The position numbers and the translations under genes are program-made. A stretch of 64,000 bases of DNA from Mortierella alpina. Its lineage: Eukaryota > Mortierellomycota > Mortierellomycetes > Mortierellales > Mortierellaceae. A model generated the notes under the pieces. It ran no database searches. It saw nothing but the letters and a program-made list of their open reading frames with translations, and was not told the DNA's origin. Of the stretch, positions 1-11,649 are shown piece after piece (within the stretch, counting starts at the first letter, position 1; every line of letters starts with the position of its first letter). The stretch covers positions 35,048-99,047 of the forward strand of contig JANATF010000028.1 in assembly GCA_029449245.1 (NCBI GenBank). The letters run 5' to 3'.

Positions 1-189
1 CCGGGATAAGTCCACCAAAAAATATATTAGCATACATATTAGCGTAAAGGTTAGCATGAATACTTTCTAGGAAGGAGGGGAAAGCGCCCATTCAAAATGT
101 ACATTAGCGTGAAGATATTGCAGAAAATAAAAAATGGTCAATGCAGCAAATACAAAAAGGAATTTTTTTTGTGCCGTGAAGAAGAAATA

Positions 190-395
190 CTAACAAACTT
201 TTCTTTTTTTTTTTGTTTCTTCTTTCTACGAGGCGACTACTAGGTGAGTGAGAAAGAACAAACGGACTTTTAACAATGAATACTAAACAATTTTTTTTTC
301 TTTCCTTTTTTCTTTTTTTTCTTCTTTGTACGAGGCGACCACTAGGTTAAGTGAGAAAGAACAAACGGATTTTTGACAATGAATACTAAACAACT
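190..395. repeat. Imperfect tandem duplication in T-rich 5' flank
   Basis: Two copies of a ~73-bp block lie at about 218-290 and 321-393, a period near 104 bp. Each runs from a cttctt-type pyrimidine stretch through acgaggcgac and agtgagaaagaacaaacgga to aatgaatactaaacaa. They are separated by long oligo-T runs. The copies differ at a handful of positions. No coding capacity or known element is recognised. Bases 1-189 also hold nothing I can name. Confidence 0.7.
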
Positions 396-910
396 TTTTT
401 TTCATTCCTCTGATTTGCCTTGCTTTCGTTTATTGACAATAAAGTCTTTTTTCTCAGTACTAATGAAGTTTTTCTGAACCATGTGAGAAACACCCCCATT
501 TCTAAAGCGGCTTGTTTAAGGGGTGGCAAAAATGATTGCGGAAAATGGACTTGTCTTTTCTCATCACTTGCAATCACTGTGAAGATGGCAGTATCTCAAC
601 TCTGGAGAAAGGGCTGCGAATGGACATACAGAAGGCGATCCGTCACAAAAGCTTGGGAATAGGTACCGATGGCAAAATACCTTTCCACATCAAAAACAAA
701 AGTCTGCGAATGGATACTGATGGCAAAACCATTCAAGATCAAAAAAGCCTGCGAGTGGATGGTGATGATCATAGCATTCAACATGAAAAGAAAAGACGAG
801 GTCAAAGATACTTGGGCTTGCTAACAGACTTCTTGTTTCTTCGCCATCCGCCTTCCATCGACTCTCATCCACCTTCCCTTTCTTTTTCCTTTGAACAAAA
901 GCAACTCATT
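396..910. other. Upstream region of the UCH-like gene, with degenerate short repeats
   Basis: The reading frame of the gene at 911 stays open back to 536. That part contains three degenerate copies of a ctgcgaatgga...gatggcaaaa motif (about 613, 700 and 745), followed by a pyrimidine-rich stretch (850-895) typical of a fungal 5' UTR. I therefore read it as leader or promoter rather than protein. No clear TATA box is seen. Confidence 0.4.
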
Positions 911-2908
911 ATGTCGGAAGCATCCTCGTACTGGAGAATCTACACGCGGTATAACAGAGGGGGTGACCGTATGGTTCGTCAATACCTTGAAAGGCGGTTA
1001 AAAGAACAATATCCGAACAACCCTGCGTTGCAACAAGGCATACGGGATATCATCAATGAAGTCATTAGGACCGGCCTTGTGGCCGCACCGTCCGTATATG
1101 TGGCCCGTATCGGAGCTGTTCTGGAGCAGCATCGCACACCTACCCACCCACAAGTTCAACCACCCGCTCAGGTTACCGCCACCGAGCTACAGCAATACCT
1201 TGCCACAAGTCGGCATGCTCTGCAGTATCGGTTCCTGCAGAACTTGGTTCCAGCCCTCTCCGGAACCGAGGGGTCTTCAACGCCAGTGACGACCAGTCCT
1301 GGCGAGCAGCTTTTGCGAAACGTCTTGGATCTGCTTCAACGAGGTCTGATCCGGGACGCTGTCACCAACATGTCAGCTACGTGGTCCTATGCCGACAACA
1401 AGCTCATCCTCGACCATGGCCGTGAGGTGTTCCTCAACACCGTGCAGGATTTCGGCCACCGAGCAGAGATCTTTGAGGTCGCGTTGAGATCGCTAAAGGC
1501 AGCCGGAGTTCACACCCGAATCCAAAACAAGCTGCAAATGACAGCCGCGCAGCTCCAGGCAGACCTCCCTCCCGAAGTAAGTCAGCAAGCAATGTGCGAA
1601 TAATAGGCAAAATCACTCGAGAGTAGCTCATCTACACTCAAACTAACACATCCCCTCACATTTCCCTCATTCTGCTCATCTTACTTTTCTTCACTCTTTG
1701 TCCTCAACAGGCCATGAACGTCCGCAATGCGCCTCTGCCGGTACCAACCACCGGTGTTGAAGGAGGACGTTGGCGCGAGGCTTACTATGAGCCACGTACG
1801 TGGATATCCATCTTCTTCTCTATGATTCTGTGCCCCGCCATCACCTTTTTACTCCCTATCATTGCTATTCCTGTGTTTTGTCTTTTGTTATTCATCCTGC
1901 CGCTGCTTATTGCTAAGAAAGTGCTAGAGTTTTTTCTAAGATGCGCAGAGAGAATCCATCAGTAAATATCTTTTTTTTTTCTTCTTCTTCTTCCACCCTT
2001 GCTTTCTGAATGATAGAATTGATCAACTTGTGGATGACTTTTGCTGGAGCTCCCTTCAAGGTCACAGAGATTATCAGACCTTTTGTTGCCACAGATTATT
2101 CCCGAACATCTTCTCATGTAGCTTACATCATGTGCTACTGGAATGACCTGGCGGTGCGCCAAGCCATGGACAAGCTTTACACTTTTGATGGAGCCAGGAA
2201 ACGACGTCTTCCTTACGGACCTCTGCCGTTGTACCAACTTCAGGTTTGTTGCACTCTCAACAGTACTTTTCGGCACCGATTTTTTTTTCTTCCAACATCA
2301 CCAAAAAATAACCTCTCCCTTTGTCCATATCATGTCTATTTTTTTTTCTTCTTCTTTCAATAGAACAACGACAGCGCTTGTTGCTCTATATGTCTGATCA
2401 ACGTTCTTGCGAATCAGTCCACTCAAAATCAAGGACCTCTGTTCCGACCCCTCATTGACGTCATCCGTCAAAAGAGCACAACAGTAAGTTTTACTTTCTG
2501 TTATATTTTGTTTTTTGGATTTTGGATTTTGGATTTTCCTCATTCTCAACACCTTTGCACACGGCACTTGCTCGCTCATAAAAAAAACAGACTGAATTTG
2601 AATTCGAAGCCATGAAGAACACTACCCTTCATACGCTACATCATTCTGTTCTGACCTGGGCAGAGACTGCCGAAACGATCGAGGATGAGGAGGATGGGGA
2701 CGACAACGACATCGATCCCACTGGCAACCACATCATTGCCATTTTGCCCTACCAGGGCCGTGTATGGGAGGTTGACAGCCTGGACGAGCAAGGACCACTC
2801 TTACTGGGCAATGCAGGAACAAATTGGACAGCCGTCGCGCGTGCTCGCCTGCAGCAATGGATATTCCACAGCACCCAGGCGGTGGATATTCTTGCCATTT
2901 ACAAATAG
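911..2908 (+). CDS. Ubiquitin C-terminal hydrolase (UCH, peptidase C12)-like protein, 5 exons
   Basis: Proposed exons are 911-1576, 1711-1795, 2017-2243, 2364-2483 and 2591-2908. All introns are GT-AG and the joined length is a multiple of three (471 aa). Catalytic residues of the UCH family are recognisable. An oxyanion Gln (~326) is followed after five residues by Cys (~332) in SACCSICLINVLAN, which resembles the UCH signature around the active Cys. His (~413, NHIIAIL) and Asp (~428, WEVD) are 15 residues apart, the spacing in known UCH enzymes. Such enzymes remove ubiquitin or small adducts in cytosol or nucleus. The first ~240 residues (start at the ATG after a pyrimidine-rich leader) match nothing I know and are far longer than the usual N-terminus. 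An acidic insert lies at ~396-406. The gene is convergent with the Helitron gene. It may be a host gene or transposon cargo. Family call is firm, exact starts less so. Confidence 0.75.
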
Positions 2909-3255
2909 CATCAGCCATTTTTTTTGTATAACACTTTGCTAGTATTTCACCCTGCCATCCTATGGGCCAATCTTCGGTTATCGCATGGGCTTCGTTTTTG
3001 GGACTATGTGGCAGATCACTCATGTTACCCATTTGAATGATTCTATGTTGTCAGTCTCATTGTACGCATCAAGCCAAGGATCATTTTCATCTGAGCTACT
3101 TTTGTGACACCACATAACCTTTGCATACGATTGTTTTTCTTTCTCTGACTTCATAATAAAAAAATATCAGACCCACTCAAGGAACATTCAAGGACGTCGC
3201 GTCACTTGCTGTAATTATGCGAGAAACTCGTGCCCTGTTTTTATTATATTGTTTT
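2909..3255. other. Convergent intergenic gap
   Basis: This ~350-bp stretch separates two convergent genes. It holds AT-rich 3' UTR-like sequence with an aataaaa motif near 3153. I see no Helitron-type terminal hairpin or CTRR end that I could defend. Confidence 0.35.
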
Positions 3256-6200
3256 TCAAGCAAGACGGTGGCTCAGGTGCGGTGGAGGGAACAATGATGT
3301 GAGGTCGCTAGGGGTCTTGATCACATATAGATCCTGCATTCTCCGAACTCTGCTCATGGCTACATACGCCAAACCTGTACAGAAGAGATTGTCGAGATTC
3401 ACAATGACGCTGTCTAATGTCAATCCTTGCGTCCGATGAATAGTAAGGGCGTACGCCAGCATGATCGGGAACTGGCAGCGTGAGTGGCCTCCTCGACATT
3501 GTTCCCTAGTTATGCGCTTGATACCAAACCCTTGTCCAGTTTTCAGACGGATTCTGACCTCATCAGGACTCCAACCGATGACTGTTGCAGTCGTGCCGTT
3601 TACAACACCCTGTGAGGGCGCTACGTTTGCCGTCACCAAGACTTGGGCGCCCTTCCAAACCACTACTGATCTTGCGAGACCAGTCTCCCGCTCCAAAACG
3701 TCCTGCTCCTCTTTGCACGCGTCTCTGCAGGATGAAACGTTATCCAGAGCCCGAAACAAGCATCGATCCTCTTCTTGCACTTTCTCCAAGTACGCCTGAT
3801 TGATCTGCATCGCAAACACTCGTCTTGCGCAGAGTATCGTCACTTTGCTGGGGTCCATTTCCATCTCATGTGCAAAGTAATCGCGCTCTTCCAATACTGC
3901 CTTGATAAAATCTTGTTCGTCTGCATTCCTGGGACCTCGGCGAACGATCTGGAGGAACGTGAAGAATCGATCATCCCCGACTTGGCGGCAAGGCGCTGTC
4001 AACCGGATCGATGCGAGTCGCGGGAAGATGCGCGAGTTCCAGAGCCACAGGGAACCACCCTCATCTTGCACCGAGTTCTTCATAACAGGTCCAAGCTGCC
4101 CGAAATCACCAAAGAGCGCAAGGGGCAGTCCTCCAAATAACAGATTGCTTGACCGCACCTTCTGCAGTGCACGATTGATTTGATCGAACGTTGTGGCGGG
4201 AATCATTGAATACTCATCCAGAATCAGGTAAGGCTCCTGACCTCTTGAGTAGATACAGTGCAGGAACCAGTCCACCTTGAACAAGTTTGGGACAAACTCT
4301 TGGTCCGCAGGCGCACCAAAGAAGCGATGTAACGTCCAGCCATCAACATTGCATGCAGCAGCACCTGATGGCGCCAGGATCACCGGATGATAATGACCGC
4401 CTTCGTGCAACAGCTGGCACAGCTTTCGTAGTACTGTCGACTTTCCGGTACCGGCTGAGCCGCTCACAATATGCTGGCCTCCAAGTAGCAGGCGCAGGAC
4501 AGCTTGGCTCTGTTCACCGTTTAGAAGAGGTGCTGGAATAGGAACGGCATCAGCATCGTCGTCGTCGTCGTCGTCGTCATCGTAGCGTTCCATGTGTTGC
4601 ATTAACGTAAGAGGCAGCACCGTCTCCATAACAGAAGCAGGCAGCAAGGCTTGGGCTACTTGGAACAATGTTGGCTGGTTGTACACCTCCAACCATCGAT
4701 CGCAGTCGTCTCTAGTGGCATGGTTGAGCATCATCAAATGAGCACATGTATCATCCAGATTGTCTTGAGGAACAGGCCTGGACCTGATAACACAATGATG
4801 TCCCTCTTGATAATTTTTGTACTTGCGCCGCTGAGGACTCGCATCTAGATAGACATCTGTATCCTCCAATGGCTCATCGTACGGCGGCTGGTGATATTGG
4901 TCATCGTGCCCTCCCGGAAAAACCTGATAGTACTGTCTGTAAAACTCTGGGTACGTCAGGCTGTCAAAGACCGCTCCTCGAGGACGGCACAGGTACTTGA
5001 GCCAAAGATCCGGACGTGAAATGTCCGTTGATTCAGGAGGAAGGTCTTGCAGTTGCTGCGTTCTGCGAAGGACCAGTCTTCTCTCAATAGGGAGATGTGT
5101 CGGTAAAAACAGGACGTCGTGGCTTTTCCTGGACATGTCGTAGCTCAAGAGGTCCATCGTGATCTCGTTCAGTGAAGTCCGATGGTAGAAAAAGGGGTCC
5201 AAGGGATCGTCGCGGCCATGACCTCTGCTGTCAGTGAGCTCACCTCGTAAAACGGTGTTGGCCTTGCTGATGTATTTGCCGATGTAACTAATTGCACGAG
5301 GACCGCTGTTGAGCTGTATGTCCATATTTGACTGAGAGAACTTGAGCAAGTTGGGGTTGTACGCATTAACGTATTCATCGCCCTCGTGTCTTTCCACGAC
5401 TATCCTTCCTGTCCCTTCATCCATGAAGGTCCGATCCGCTAGTGCCTTGGGAAAACCGAATCGGCAAGGCGTCGTATCCGAGAATCCACAGTAGGCGGTT
5501 ACGTGACGATGAATCTGATGGTCGGCGACGAGGCGGGCTAGAACTGGGTCCGAGGGTACACGAGAACAGCAAACGACCTTGTCGAACAGTTGCTGAGCTT
5601 CATCATTGGCTTGAATCAGCTGCTCGGTTGTCTTTCCGGTCCAAAGGAGATAGTGGACATGCTGGGCTCCTCGCTCCTGAAACTCCGTCACGTAAGCAAA
5701 GGCGCGCACCCCACCGAGATCTCTTTCACACCACTTCCTGATGAATGCCCACACTCGGTGCCACTCCCGTTGGCTCAATAGACAGAAATACGGGACATCC
5801 TCCACAGCCGCGTGCTGATTCGGGAGTGTTGCAAAGCCAGGGCCGGAAAGATCAATGGACCAAGTACCAAAAATCTGAGGTGTGTCAAACTCCCGACACA
5901 TGGCCATGATATCCTGCCTTAGAGTTTGCTTGTACGAAATCGATGTTCTGATCGTATTGGGCAAAACAGTAACCTGCTCCTGATCCAGTCTGTTACCTGT
6001 GGACCAGTGAGGAATATATAAAGGATTGTTAGACATCTTTTTTTTTTCATTCTTTTCAAGGGCACATCGCAGAGTGCATCAATTCTCTCTTACCTCTCAA
6101 GACATCCTGCACTTGTGTCCGTCTTCCTTCAGTCCTCGTCTGACATGTTGTCCGCATACGAAACCCATGATAGCAGTTTTTGTTGACCCAGTCAGATATC

Positions 6201-7697
6201 AGGGCAATGAACCTGGGATTTCTCGCAAAAGCACGATGAAAGTGGTTCAACCGATATTTTGCATAATCTCGCAGAGTATAAGAATCCAGACCCTGTTGAC
6301 CTTCCTCCCTCAGAGCCTTTTTGTGATGCCAGAGAGCAAAGGCACCATAACCATATGGATACAGCTCTGGAAAGAGCTTTGGCAGCAAGTTGGGATCCTG
6401 AAAAGTCACTTGGTTATTGTCCTGATCAATTCCAACGACGATGTTCTCGATTCCCACATCTGCCGCACGAGGACCAGGGTCCAGGGCTTGTAGAACGTCG
6501 GCGGGGAACTGATTCCTTGTTCGGGCTGGATGTCGAGGATCCTGCTCCACTTGTCCCATCTGTGTCGGTTGCAGCAAGGACTGGTAGTCACGGTACAACT
6601 CGTTGTGTTCAATTAGCCACTCCAATGCCAACATTATGCGCTCAACCCTAGCCGCAGGAACGGTCTGATCTTGTAAAAACGAGTTCATCCCATCATGTTG
6701 GCAAAGCCTTTTGCTCGACTGGTACATTGATACACGACCGCTCACATGAGGGAACTGGATATTGGCTCCTCCACGCTGTTGAATGTTCACGTGGGCAGTG
6801 ACCAAACAAATATATGGCAAATCGGACCATGCCAAATCTCTTAATGGACCCGGAGTGTCGTCTTCTACGAAGACGTTTCCGCCATCATCTCTGTGGCGAA
6901 GGGGGTTTGGCCAGTACATATTGATGAAATTGATCTACGTTTTTTTTTTCAATTGACCAAATTACCAGCAGTATGTTAAATATAGTGGTTCCAAAAACAA
7001 CAACAACAACAACAACAACAACCAACAACACTACAGTCGAACATCACTAGCGCCACATAAGGAACAGCACTTATGCACTTACAAACGCAATGGTAGACGC
7101 CTTCAAGTTCATATGACTCTTGCAGGCTGTAAGACGGCCGTTCCTTCTTGTCGGTTCGACACCGTACTGTCGACAAGGCCACTCAATGACGTCAGCATCC
7201 GTGCCGGGTGGAATGTTGAGCGTACAAGCATCCTCCGGCGGCAATAAACGACAACAGACAGAACAAAATAGCTCAATCGGTGCGCTGGCCCGTCTTAGAC
7301 TATTCTCGACAACACCGCGTCTGAGCAATGCCGGTCGTCTGCGAGTTCCACGCCTTGGTCCCTGACGACCCCAGGCCTCACCGTCGTCATTGCCTTCGTC
7401 ATCCGTCGAACAAGGTTCTGGTGTTGGTGGCAACGACTCTATAGGTGTACTGGGCCACGATGGCTCTGGTGTGGGACAATCATCAAAGAGTGATGGTATA
7501 TCCTGCAAGTTGTATGCGATGTCCCACTCCTCGCAAGAAATGCACTCGACAGGCTGTTCGGCATAACCATCCTGAGAACATTCTGATGACCCATCACAAT
7601 ACATCTCGGTATCGCAGATCGATGGCTCTGGGGTCGGAGGTGCCGAATGAGTGGGAGTCCCCATTAAAGAGGGCGACAGCTGTGTGTGCGACGACAT
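3256..7697 (-). CDS. Helitron Rep/Pif1-like helicase transposase, 3 exons
   Basis: Proposed exons are 7697-7083, 6934-6094 and 5996-3256. Both junctions have GT-AG borders (GTAAGT and GTAAGA donors) and the joined frame is exact (about 1398 aa). Exon 1 encodes a Pro/Ser-rich acidic segment and a Cys-rich CSVC...C region. The Rep part shows the HUH-type motif RGAQHVHYLLW (~595-605) and the paired catalytic tyrosines YIGKY (~723-727), as in rolling-circle Helitron nucleases. After a run of Asp residues comes a Pif1-family helicase with Walker A GSAGTGKST (~996), Walker B LILDEYSM and a C-terminal THRTQG-like motif (IHRTQGLTLDSV). It would cut and transfer one DNA strand and unwind it in the nucleus. 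No stop or frameshift is seen after splicing, so it may be functional. Element ends were not located. Confidence 0.88.
4553..4584. repeat. Trinucleotide (CGT)n microsatellite in Helitron gene
   Basis: About nine gtc/gac units encode a poly-Asp linker between the Rep nuclease and the Pif1 helicase domain on the minus strand. The repeat keeps the frame, so length changes would be tolerated. Confidence 0.8.
6997..7030. repeat. (CAA)n microsatellite inside Helitron intron 1
   Basis: Eight or so aac/caa units lie within the proposed first intron (7082-6935) of the Helitron gene. The intron also contains an oligo-A tract next to the 3' splice site on the minus strand. Confidence 0.75.
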
Positions 7698-8548
7698 TAA
7701 TCAAGTCTGAACGGCTGGAAAAAAAAAAAAAGGAATGGCCTCAGCACCTATGCAAAATCCTATTCTTGGCGACGAAAATGTGCCCACTGCTCATACAATA
7801 GCTCATGCGCTGTTGATGACAGTCTTGCTGAAAACGATCTTGAAGAGGATGAAAGACAATCTACACGAGAAAGTAAGAGAAACACAAACAGGGCCTCCAA
7901 CATGATGAGCCTTCGAAGCGATGAGCTTTAATTGGTGGCGCAAGAACAAAAAACATGAGCTTCAATTGGTGGCACAAGAACAAGAAAAAGGAGCTATGAG
8001 CTCTCAACTACTGGTGCATGAAGAAGACATGAGCATGCAAAAAAGATGAGCTTTTAAATGGTGGCGCAACAAGAAGGCATGTAGATTTAGCGTCCAAGAC
8101 AACGAGTATTCAAAACGGTGGCACAAAAGCAAGCGATAAGATGAAAGAGTGAATACAGTGAGTGTGGCAAGTACCATACCTGATGTGCTATGGATGATGG
8201 TCCTGCTGAAGGCACTGGCGAGGACAAAGAAAGATGGGAAGGATGGGAGTAAAAGAAAGAAAAGACGTACAAAGACAAAACGCAAAGACATTAAATAGAA
8301 AACTAGACTTAATAGTACTCAGCCACCAGGGACCCGCCACTATTAAAAGCACCCTGGAGCCCTGTGGTCCCCCTTACAGCACTTCTTCTCACTTGTCAAT
8401 CGACCACAACTTCTGATTGGACAATGGAAATAAGTATTGTTGTAGGAAATAAATTACGCAAACAATATCTTGCTTTTATTTCGAGACCGCACACACTGTA
8501 ACCTTATTCATAAGCTACATGCTCTTCAGATTTTGGTCCAAGTTCATT
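7698..8548. other. Intergenic region with degenerate gagctt...ggtggc repeats
   Basis: Between the Helitron gene and the AT-hook gene there is no credible gene. At 7905-8120 a loose motif (gatgagctt plus aattggtggcgcaa) recurs four to five times at 40-60 bp spacing. An oligo-pyrimidine tract followed by AG just upstream of the Helitron ATG (minus strand, ~7707-7722) could be a 3' splice site of a 5' UTR intron. Low-complexity homopurine sequence fills 8220-8280. Confidence 0.4.
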
Positions 8549-9579
8549 TCACAGATCCAGAATCTCAAGCGCCGCAATATCCTCATTTTCCTGTTCCTCC
8601 TGACTCTTGTCATCACTCACATCCTTTCGTCCTCTTTTCTGCTTGCGAGGGCGTCCTCGTTTCCTCTTGTTCGATTCAATGTTCGTAATGTCCTCAAGCA
8701 CCGTCGGAGGCTTGGGGGTTGTGGGCGTGACATTCTAAATTACACAACAAAGAATCAGTACAGAGAGGTCATTCATTCAAAGTAGATTCAGCCCAGGAAA
8801 TAAATATGATGATTGGAATGACTATGTTTCATGGTCATCTCGCCGCACTTACTGCTCCTCCTGGTCTTCGTCTTATCAGTGGTTCGTCGTCCGATTCAGA
8901 AGACTACAACACGAAAAAAAGGAACCAGATTAAAAGAATACAAAGCCTGATTATGGTTTAATGTTCGCTTCATCTTGTACTCCAATTCATTTGATACCTC
9001 TGACGGGGAGGCCACGGGCTTTCTTTTTTGTAAAGCCTTTACGACTTTCTCGGCCGTCTGCAATAAAACAAAAAATCATCCATTGAGTACAAAAGACTTA
9101 TAAACCAACAAGCCTACAATCGCTTCAATATATTCCAACAAAGCGACTCGTTGGCCGCATGAAAACTGTACCTTGTCCTTTGCTACTTCTTCTTGCTCAT
9201 AGACTTTGACAGGAATCGACTCCAGCTCATCGTCCATCTCTTCTGGCTCCTCCATTTCGAATGCGTTCACAACCATGCGAGTGCTCAATCCGGCTTGCTC
9301 CTTGCCTGCCTTGCTTATCTTGTATAACGAGTTGGTAATAACACCGCTTGCACGGAATTCAGTGCCCTTGGGAATTCGCTTGTAGTAGAGGTCCAGGGCC
9401 GCCCGATATGCCACATGGCGTGACATGCCCTTCCCCGCAGGGATGGTAATCTTGGCTCTCTGGGTCTCTTGAGAGACCAAGTAAGTGACGGAGAGAGCCA
9501 AAGATCCGTCCGCTTGCTTCTCTGTTGTCTGCAGACGTACAAGGATGTCTTGTATCTCGACCTTATTGCTAGTAGCCAT
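8549..9579 (-). CDS. AT-hook protein of unknown function, 4 exons
   Basis: Proposed exons are 9579-9172, 9057-8998, 8903-8853 and 8734-8549. All junctions are GT-AG and phase 0, and the sum gives 234 aa. The last exon contains a basic stretch with the AT-hook core GRPRK flanked by KRKR and KRGRK, so binding to the minor groove of AT-rich DNA is likely. The first exon (136 aa) is a compact domain of mixed helix and strand character (ending in an acidic EEPEEMDDELE segment) that I do not recognise. Exons 2 and 3 are only 60 and 51 bp. The gene lies on the same strand as the Helitron transposase, ~0.85 kb upstream of it. It could be Helitron cargo or an independent gene. The splice model is consistent internally but unproven. 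Confidence 0.6.
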
Positions 9580-10060
9580 CTATGTAACGAAAAGCTATTA
9601 ATGATCGACCACAAGCTGACAAAAAGTTAAAAATAGCTATGCCGCCACCAAAAATAAAGTAATAGTACCCGCCGATCAAAAGCTATGCACGCAATGGTTC
9701 ATCCATCTACAAACAACTTTGGAATATTGATATCCACCTCGTTGTCCATGTACTAGTCCTCAGTTCCCCACCGCCACCATCTTTAACTCAAAAGAATAAA
9801 AAAAATTCACCCGATTGAGGCAGTACATGAAAGCTCATCCAGGCCCAAACCCATTGTGGCACGCCTCATTATCCCGCCTCTTCACTTTTGTACAGCTCCT
9901 ACGAATGTCCTCTGGCCTCAGCAAGCCATTTCGTCCCGATCTCTTCATATTGGTGGCAATGCTTCTCGATCTCTCCAAATTGGTGGCAATGCTTCTCACA
10001 ACTACAACACCAATGATCTCTGACGATATCCTGACTTAGAGTAACTGAATACCTTGGATA
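9580..10060. other. Intergenic region upstream of the AT-hook gene
   Basis: No gene is recognised. The short segment 9949-9990 has two near-copies of cttctcgatctctccaaattggtggcaatg. The rest is unremarkable AT-rich sequence. Confidence 0.3.
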
Positions 10061-10354
10061 GAAGTGGACACAAAGTGGTTGAGATATCTTGGATAGAAAC
10101 AGAGGCAAAGTGTCTGAATATCTTGGATAGAAGAAACAAAGGCAAAGGAAAGAAGTGAAAAGTGGAGTCCAAAGGCAGAACTCAAGTATTCTGCGCTGCG
10201 CCCTTGAGTGGCAAGCCACACGGGATATAAGCCCTGGATGGAAATACAGTCGATAAACTTTTACCAGGAAATAACAGATGCTTGGAAGTACAGTTGATTA
10301 GCTTTTAGTAGGAAATAACAAATGCTTGGAAATACAGCTTCACTGATCACAGTG
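10061..10354 (-). repeat. Dispersed ~290-bp repeat, copy 1 (SINE-like candidate)
   Basis: This block matches 14291-14581 over nearly its whole length, with small substitutions. Inside it the unit gaatatcttggatagaa recurs at ~40-bp spacing, and gcttggaa(a/g)tacagttgat near the right end also repeats. Copy 1 loses similarity right after cactgatcac, where the 21-bp minisatellite begins. Two copies 4.2 kb apart without coding capacity suggest a short non-autonomous element. Orientation is inferred from the tRNA-like sequence next to copy 2. Confidence 0.5.
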
Positions 10355-10355
10355 G

Positions 10356-11547
10356 CAATCGCACCCTTCAACGAGTCAATCGCACCCACCAAGTTGCCCA
10401 TCGCACCCTTCAACGTGTCAACCGCATCCATCAAGTTGCCCATCGCACCCCTCAACGTGTCAATCGCACCCATCAAGTTGCCCATCGCACCCTTCAACGT
10501 GTCAATCGCACCCATCAAGTTGCCCATCGCACCCTTCAACGTGTCAATCGCACCCATCAAGTTGCCCATCGCACCCTTCAACGTGTCAATCGCACCCATC
10601 AAGTTGCCCATCGCACCCATCAAGTTGTCAATCGCACCCATCAAGTTGTCAATCGCACCCTTCAACGTGTCAATCGCACCCATCAAGTTGTCAATCGCAC
10701 ACATCAAGTTGTTCATCGCACCCACAAGTTGCCCATCGCACCCTTCAACGTGTCAATCGCACCCATCAAGTTGCCCATCGCACCCATCAAGTTGTCAATC
10801 GCACCCGCAAGTTGCCCATCGCACCCTTCAACGTGTCAATCGCACCCACAAGTTGCCCATCGCACCCTTCAACGTGTCAATCGCACCCATCAAGTTGCCC
10901 ATCGCACCCATCAAGTTGTCAATCGCACCCGCAAGTTGCCCATCGCACCCTTCAACGTGTCAATCGCACCCACAAGTTGCCCATCGCACCCCTCAAGTTG
11001 TCAATCGCACCCGCAAGTTGCCCATCGCACCCTTCAACGTGTCAATCGCACCCATCAAGTTGCCCATCGCACCCTTCAACGTGTCAATCGCACCCATCAA
11101 GTTGCCCATCGCACCCATCAAGTTGTCAATCGCACCCGCAAGTTGCCCATCGCACCCTTCAACGTGTCAATCGCACCCACAAGTTGCCCATCGCACCCTT
11201 CAACGTGTCAATCGCACCCATCAAATTGTCAATCGCACCCACAAGTTGTCAATCGCACCCGCAAGTTGCCCATCGCACCCTTCAACGTGTCAATCGCACC
11301 CACAAGTTGCCCATCGCACCCCTCAAGTTGTCAATCGCACCCGCAAGTTGCCCATCGCACCCTTCAACGTGTCAATCGCACCCATCAAGTTGCCCATCGC
11401 ACCCTTCAACGTGTCAATCGCACCCATCAAGTTGCCCATCGCACCCATCAAGTTGTCAATCGCACCCACCAAGTTGCCCATCGCACCCTTCAACGTGTCA
11501 ATCGCACCCATCAAGTTCATCGCACCCATCAAGTTGTTCATCGCAAT
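10356..11547. repeat. 21-bp minisatellite array (~57 units)
   Basis: About 1.2 kb consists of 21-bp units of the form ccatcgcacccatcaagttg with two alternating variants, one with ttcaacgtgt and one with atcaagttgc/t at the 3' half. Some units lack one or more bases (cccacaagttg, cccgcaagttg). Because the period is a multiple of three, several frames stay open on both strands. The plus strand gives an IAPIKLP/IAPFNVS heptapeptide and the minus strand gives GAIDTLK/GAMGNLM. Indels switch frame repeatedly without causing stops, which argues against one conserved protein. Higher-order blocks of several units are also duplicated within the array. Confidence 0.9.
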
Positions 11548-11649
11548 CGTCATCCATCTTGTCCTTCGCCACTTTGAACTCTGCACTCAACAGCTCGTCC
11601 ACTGATATCGTCCTCTCTACTGGCACCCGAGCCGTTCATCCAGAAGACA

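Noticed and set aside
536-910. Upstream extension of the UCH-like reading frame
   Set aside because: It consists of degenerate short repeats and a pyrimidine-rich leader. The ATG at 911 starts directly after UTR-like sequence.
6036-6093. Frameshift mutation between the two Helitron frames
   Set aside because: GT-AG borders at 6093 and 5997 rejoin the frame exactly, so an intron explains it better.
7905-8120. CRISPR-like or regulatory repeat array
   Set aside because: The repeats are degenerate, unevenly spaced and without conserved spacers. The organism is eukaryotic.
10322-11605. 427-codon plus-strand frame and overlapping frames across the minisatellite
   Set aside because: The 21-bp period keeps several frames open on both strands. 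Indels between units swap the frame, so openness is a by-product of the repeat.
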